A stretch of 9,149 bases of DNA. Source: CAZZBK01 sp964652155 (lineage in GTDB: Bacteria; Planctomycetota; Planctomycetia; Pirellulales; PNKZ01). A program made the translations under genes and the position numbers. The stretch covers positions 1-9,149 of the forward strand of contig CAZZBK010000189.1 in assembly GCA_964652155.1 (NCBI GenBank), read 5' to 3'. The notes beneath the pieces were generated by a model, which saw nothing but the letters and a program-made list of their open reading frames with translations, did no database searches and was not told the origin of the DNA. Every line of letters starts with the position of its first letter. The first letter of the stretch is position 1. This document shows, in pieces, positions 6,557-9,149 of this stretch.

Positions 6557-6886
6557 TCAAAGCATCGAAGGACTCGGTTCTTCAAACTCCAAGTTCATCA
6601 ACTTGGCACGAAGATCATGCTCAACTTCACCAGGGTAAAACAGCAGAAGATTCATGATATCGCCTTGTATGTCCACGGGAAGCTTGTCTAACTCGGGCTC
6701 GACAAGATTGTCTCGCTTTTCAATGTCGTACCCTTCAAATCTGGGATCGATGATACGAACACGAATCGATGCTCGGTTGTAACGGTATGCGTCGACTTGG
6801 GCAAACTGCTTACCCAACGACTGCTCGACCTGGCGTGTTTCGTCGGTTCGGAGACTTTCCCAGCGGCCGGTCGTCTGTGGACTCAT
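6557..6886 (-). CDS. Small BolA-like protein, partner of the HEPN gene
   Basis: 109 residues, no signal peptide or membrane helix. I do not recognise a named family, but the middle resembles BolA: VDAYRYNRASIRVRIIDPRFEG (31-52) followed by EKRDNLVEPELDKLP (56-70) and DIQGDIMNLLLFYPGE (72-87). The spacing F-x-G, five residues, then R-x-x-x-V equals that of E. coli BolA (FTGERFLNRHRMI), and a hydrophobic strand ending in P-x-E follows as in IbaG. The BolA His that can bind Fe-S is Asp59 here. Start ATG 6886 overlaps the HEPN stop as ATGA, the classic sign of coupled translation; a TTG at 6907 is also open but was not used. The tail EFEEPSPSML is polar. The function is unknown; an antitoxin-like or regulatory partner of the HEPN protein is an inference from the gene arrangement. 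Confidence 0.75.
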   Translation of the reverse strand: MSPQTTGRWESLRTDETRQVEQSLGKQFAQVDAYRYNRASIRVRIIDPRFEGYDIEKRDNLVEPELDKLPVDIQGDIMNLLLFYPGEVEHDLRAKLMNLEFEEPSPSML

Positions 6887-7293
6887 GATAGTTGACTTTC
6901 CACCCAATCAAAGGTTGCCTTGGCCGTTTTGATAAACGCTCGGGTCTCACCACGGTCCTTTCGTTTCGATTCGTATCGCAAATCCGTGGACCATTTTGCC
7001 CGACGAAACTTTTTGACCAGTTCTAACGGAATAGGACGTCCCAAGTCTTTGAGCAGTTCGCATAAAATTTCGGCGCTGTGCATTTTGTTGCCAGAGGTGA
7101 TCTTTTTCAACAATTCGAGACGATCCGTCAGTAACGATATGTCCAGTATCAGAGCTTTCAATGCGCATTCGACCGTATACCCGGTGAGGTACATGGCATC
7201 GAGCGTGTAGTCATGCTCCCATAAAAATTGGGCGGTGGTTAATCGTTGTCCCGCAGCTCTCAGGAAATCGCGACTGGTTAAATGGCCCGCCAT
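6883..7293 (-). CDS. HEPN-like small helical protein
   Basis: 136 residues, all predicted helix by eye. The stretch LDAMYLTGYTVECALKALIL (31-50) is typical of HEPN proteins (common form A-Y-x-A-G-Y-x-x-E-x-x-L-K-A). A C-terminal helix with KWSTDLRYES (100-109) and FIKTAKATFDWVESQL (120-135) also fits, where many HEPN proteins have R-Y followed by A-x-x-x-x-x-W. HEPN domains are found in RNases of toxin-antitoxin, CRISPR and abortive-infection systems and in non-enzymatic partners. The catalytic R-x(4-6)-H motif was not found: none of the three His (4, 27, 72) has an Arg at that distance. It may therefore be non-catalytic. No MNT nucleotidyltransferase is adjacent; a BolA-like gene overlaps its stop instead. 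ATG 7293 lies 13 bases after the PSD1 stop and has no Shine-Dalgarno, suggesting coupling to upstream translation. Base composition is lower in GC than the neighbours. Confidence 0.78.
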   Translation of the reverse strand: MAGHLTSRDFLRAAGQRLTTAQFLWEHDYTLDAMYLTGYTVECALKALILDISLLTDRLELLKKITSGNKMHSAEILCELLKDLGRPIPLELVKKFRRAKWSTDLRYESKRKDRGETRAFIKTAKATFDWVESQLS

Positions 7294-7306
7294 CGTTTAG
7301 GTCGAC

Positions 7307-9149
7307 TTAGTCCACGTAGCGGAAGTCGATCGAACAAAATACCGTCTGCGCCAATTGAGCCCAAGGCTTGAGCCAAGCTACGTCCGTCTCGCTGCCCGCC
7401 TGGGCAACGTACGCCTCTGCCAGGCTCAACTCGGTCGGGGTCGGTTGTCGCCCCAGCGAGAGCTGATAAAGCCGCTCGATCCGAGCGCGGTCCGTTGTTA
7501 ACTTTTCGGCACGCAGCCGCTCGGCCATGAGCTCAGCCTGCTTGAGCACGAACGGATGGTTCATCATGTACAAGGCCTGCGTCGCAACGGTGCTCACGTT
7601 GCGGTGGCCGGTCACGGTGCTCGGGTCGGCCGCGTCGAACACCTCGACCAACTCGACCGGCGAATTACGGAAGGCAGGCGAGTACACCGAACGACGCACG
7701 TCGGTGTGATCGTAGTTGTAATCCGCAGACAAGGCCGTCTTCTTTTCGCTGCCGTAGGCCTCGAACGTCGGGCCGCCCATGCTCAAGTCAAGGTTGCCCG
7801 CCACACTGAGCAGCGTGTCACGCAGACTCTCGCCATCCAACCGGCGACGCGGCATGTGCCACCACAGGCGATTGTCGGGGTCGGCCGCGCGGCTCCGCGC
7901 GTCGTCAACACTGCTCATCTGATACGTGCGCGACAACACCAACGTGCGGATCAGCTTCTTGACCGACCATCCCTCGGCGATGAATTGAATCGTCAGGTGG
8001 TCGAGTAGTTCGCCATGACTGGGCACCTCGCCTGTGCTGCCAAAGTTATCGGTGGTGCGCACGATGCCGTTGCCAAACAACCAGGACCAGACACGGTTGG
8101 CCATCACCCGCGCCGTGAGCGGGTTCTGTTCGCTGGCGAGCCACTCGGCCAGTTCGCGACGTCCGCTCTGCTGTTCGGTGAATGTCGGCGACGAGTTGTA
8201 GTTGGCCACCTGCATGAACCCGCGCGGGACGGTGTCGCCGACGTTATGCACGCTGCCGCGGATATGCACGTAGGTGTCGGCAATCTTTTTCTCCTCGGTG
8301 ACCCCGACCACCGTGGGTCGCTTGGGTCCCTTGGCCGTCAACTGCTTCAATTCGGCTTCGAGCTTTTGTAAATCACCGCTCGCGGGACTGGGCTTGCTCT
8401 CATCCTTTTTGGCAGGCTCGTTGGCCGCGACCGTTTTGACCGCCGAGAGTTGCTCGACGGGAATGAATTGCACGGCATCGGCAATCACGTGGCCGCTGGT
8501 TCCCTCGTTCGAGACGATCACATAACTCTGCCCGGCACGCTCGAAGCGGAACTGACCCAAGCTCACGAAATGGCCGTCGATCGTCGGCCGCTCGCGTTGA
8601 TTGATCGTCAACTCGATCTCGCCATCGGCGCTGAACACGGTCACCGGCACACGCTCGGCCCGATTCGTGCCCGGCACGTAGGCCAGTCGCACTTCGTACT
8701 TTCCATCCTTGGGCAATTCGGGGATGAACGTGACGGTTTTCTCCCCTTTGGCTTTGTTCTCGTCGTGGAGATAGCCCGCGCCGATGAACGACTTACTGTA
8801 TTTCGATTGCGTCCAGTTGCCGACTTTTTTTGCCTGAGCGTCGTCGATAACGATGCCCAGCAAGTTGCTCGGGGGAGGCGCACTGCCGGTGGTCGCGGCC
8901 ACGGCAGAGGTCTTTTTAGCCGCCGCGGCAATGGCGTCCTTCATCGACTTGACCTGGCCTTGCATGGCCGCCAATTTTTGCTCATGGGCCTTGAGCTGCT
9001 GCTCTTCGCTGGCCTCGACCGGCAACGGCATCTCCAACCATTTCGAGACATTCGAGTGCTCGACCGTCTTGGTGCTCTTGAGAATACCCGCCAGGGCGTA
9101 ATAGTCGCGCGTCGGAATGGGGTCGAACTTGTGATCGTGGCAGCGGGCA
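7307..9149 (-). CDS. PSD1/DUF1553 domain protein with golvesin-like insert (5' end outside window)
   Basis: 613 codons are visible; the N-terminus lies off the right edge. The fragment opens with ARCHDHKFDPIPTRDYYALAG, the end of the planctomycete DUF1549 region, whose CxxCH-like motif may bind haem c. A charged helical linker (about 45-80) follows, then an all-beta segment (about 97-230) with IVIDDAQAKKVGNW, KYEVRLAYVPGTNRAERVPV and HVIADAVQFIP. This resembles the golvesin/xanthan-lyase C-terminal module, a probable carbohydrate- or surface-binding unit. DUF1553 (PSD1) follows from about 327 to the end: GRRELAEWLASEQNPLTARVMANRVW, RRRLDGESLRDTLL, RRSVY and LYQLSLGRQPTPTE are recognisable. 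These proteins are normally exported and encoded beside DUF1501. Here two small genes intervene. A TTG at 9037 is internal, since the frame and homology continue to the window edge. Confidence 0.93.
   Translation of the reverse strand, partial: ARCHDHKFDPIPTRDYYALAGILKSTKTVEHSNVSKWLEMPLPVEASEEQQLKAHEQKLAAMQGQVKSMKDAIAAAAKKTSAVAATTGSAPPPSNLLGIVIDDAQAKKVGNWTQSKYSKSFIGAGYLHDENKAKGEKTVTFIPELPKDGKYEVRLAYVPGTNRAERVPVTVFSADGEIELTINQRERPTIDGHFVSLGQFRFERAGQSYVIVSNEGTSGHVIADAVQFIPVEQLSAVKTVAANEPAKKDESKPSPASGDLQKLEAELKQLTAKGPKRPTVVGVTEEKKIADTYVHIRGSVHNVGDTVPRGFMQVANYNSSPTFTEQQSGRRELAEWLASEQNPLTARVMANRVWSWLFGNGIVRTTDNFGSTGEVPSHGELLDHLTIQFIAEGWSVKKLIRTLVLSRTYQMSSVDDARSRAADPDNRLWWHMPRRRLDGESLRDTLLSVAGNLDLSMGGPTFEAYGSEKKTALSADYNYDHTDVRRSVYSPAFRNSPVELVEVFDAADPSTVTGHRNVSTVATQALYMMNHPFVLKQAELMAERLRAEKLTTDRARIERLYQLSLGRQPTPTELSLAEAYVAQAGSETDVAWLKPWAQLAQTVFCSIDFRYVD

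Noticed and set aside
9035..9037. TTG 9037 as start of the PSD1 protein
   Set aside because: The same frame continues to the window edge with the conserved RCHDHKFDP motif, so the gene is truncated by the window, not started here.

Overview
The window looks like chromosomal DNA from a planctomycete, most likely of the Pirellulales type. The strongest taxonomic signal is the pairing, on one strand, of a PSD1/DUF1553-type protein preceded by a cytochrome-c-like CxxCH region with a Tat-exported DUF1501 protein. This gene pair is amplified in planctomycetes and rare elsewhere. The DNA is mostly GC-rich (about 57-68 % in the rows I counted), with a more AT-rich island near 6.6-7.26 kb. No tRNA, rRNA, CRISPR array, transposase or integrase was seen.

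Layout. Positions 1-956 (minus) hold the N-terminal half of a PrkA-type serine protein kinase that runs off the left edge. A 693-base gap without a convincing gene (957-1649) follows, containing several small palindromes and repeats. At 1650-2051 (minus) is a stand-alone CheY-like response regulator. A 240-base divergent intergenic region (2052-2291) carries three copies of GTTGATT/AATCAAC. Two translationally coupled plus-strand genes follow: a small oxidoreductase-molybdopterin-domain protein (2292-2771) and a two-repeat RND/MMPL-type membrane protein (2768-5035).

The right half is one minus-strand run, read from high to low coordinate: a 5'-truncated PSD1/DUF1553 protein with an embedded golvesin-like beta domain (9149-7307), a small HEPN-like protein (7293-6883), a small BolA-like protein (6886-6557, ATGA overlap with the HEPN gene) and the DUF1501 protein (start 6509, or 6557 if a TGATG overlap is used). 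The two small genes sit between partners that are normally adjacent and are visibly poorer in GC. This two-gene cassette is the best candidate for something undescribed.

How the genes may work together. PSD1/DUF1553 and DUF1501 proteins are thought to act as a pair outside the cytoplasm, probably on polymeric substrates, but their biochemistry is not settled. The HEPN/BolA-like pair would be cytoplasmic, so its place in that transcription unit is probably positional (a cargo site) or regulatory rather than enzymatic. The molybdopterin-domain protein lacks the expected molybdenum-ligand cysteine, and its coupled RND-like partner lacks the usual intramembrane aspartates. Both therefore look like divergent members of their families, which makes the pair a second candidate for unusual function.
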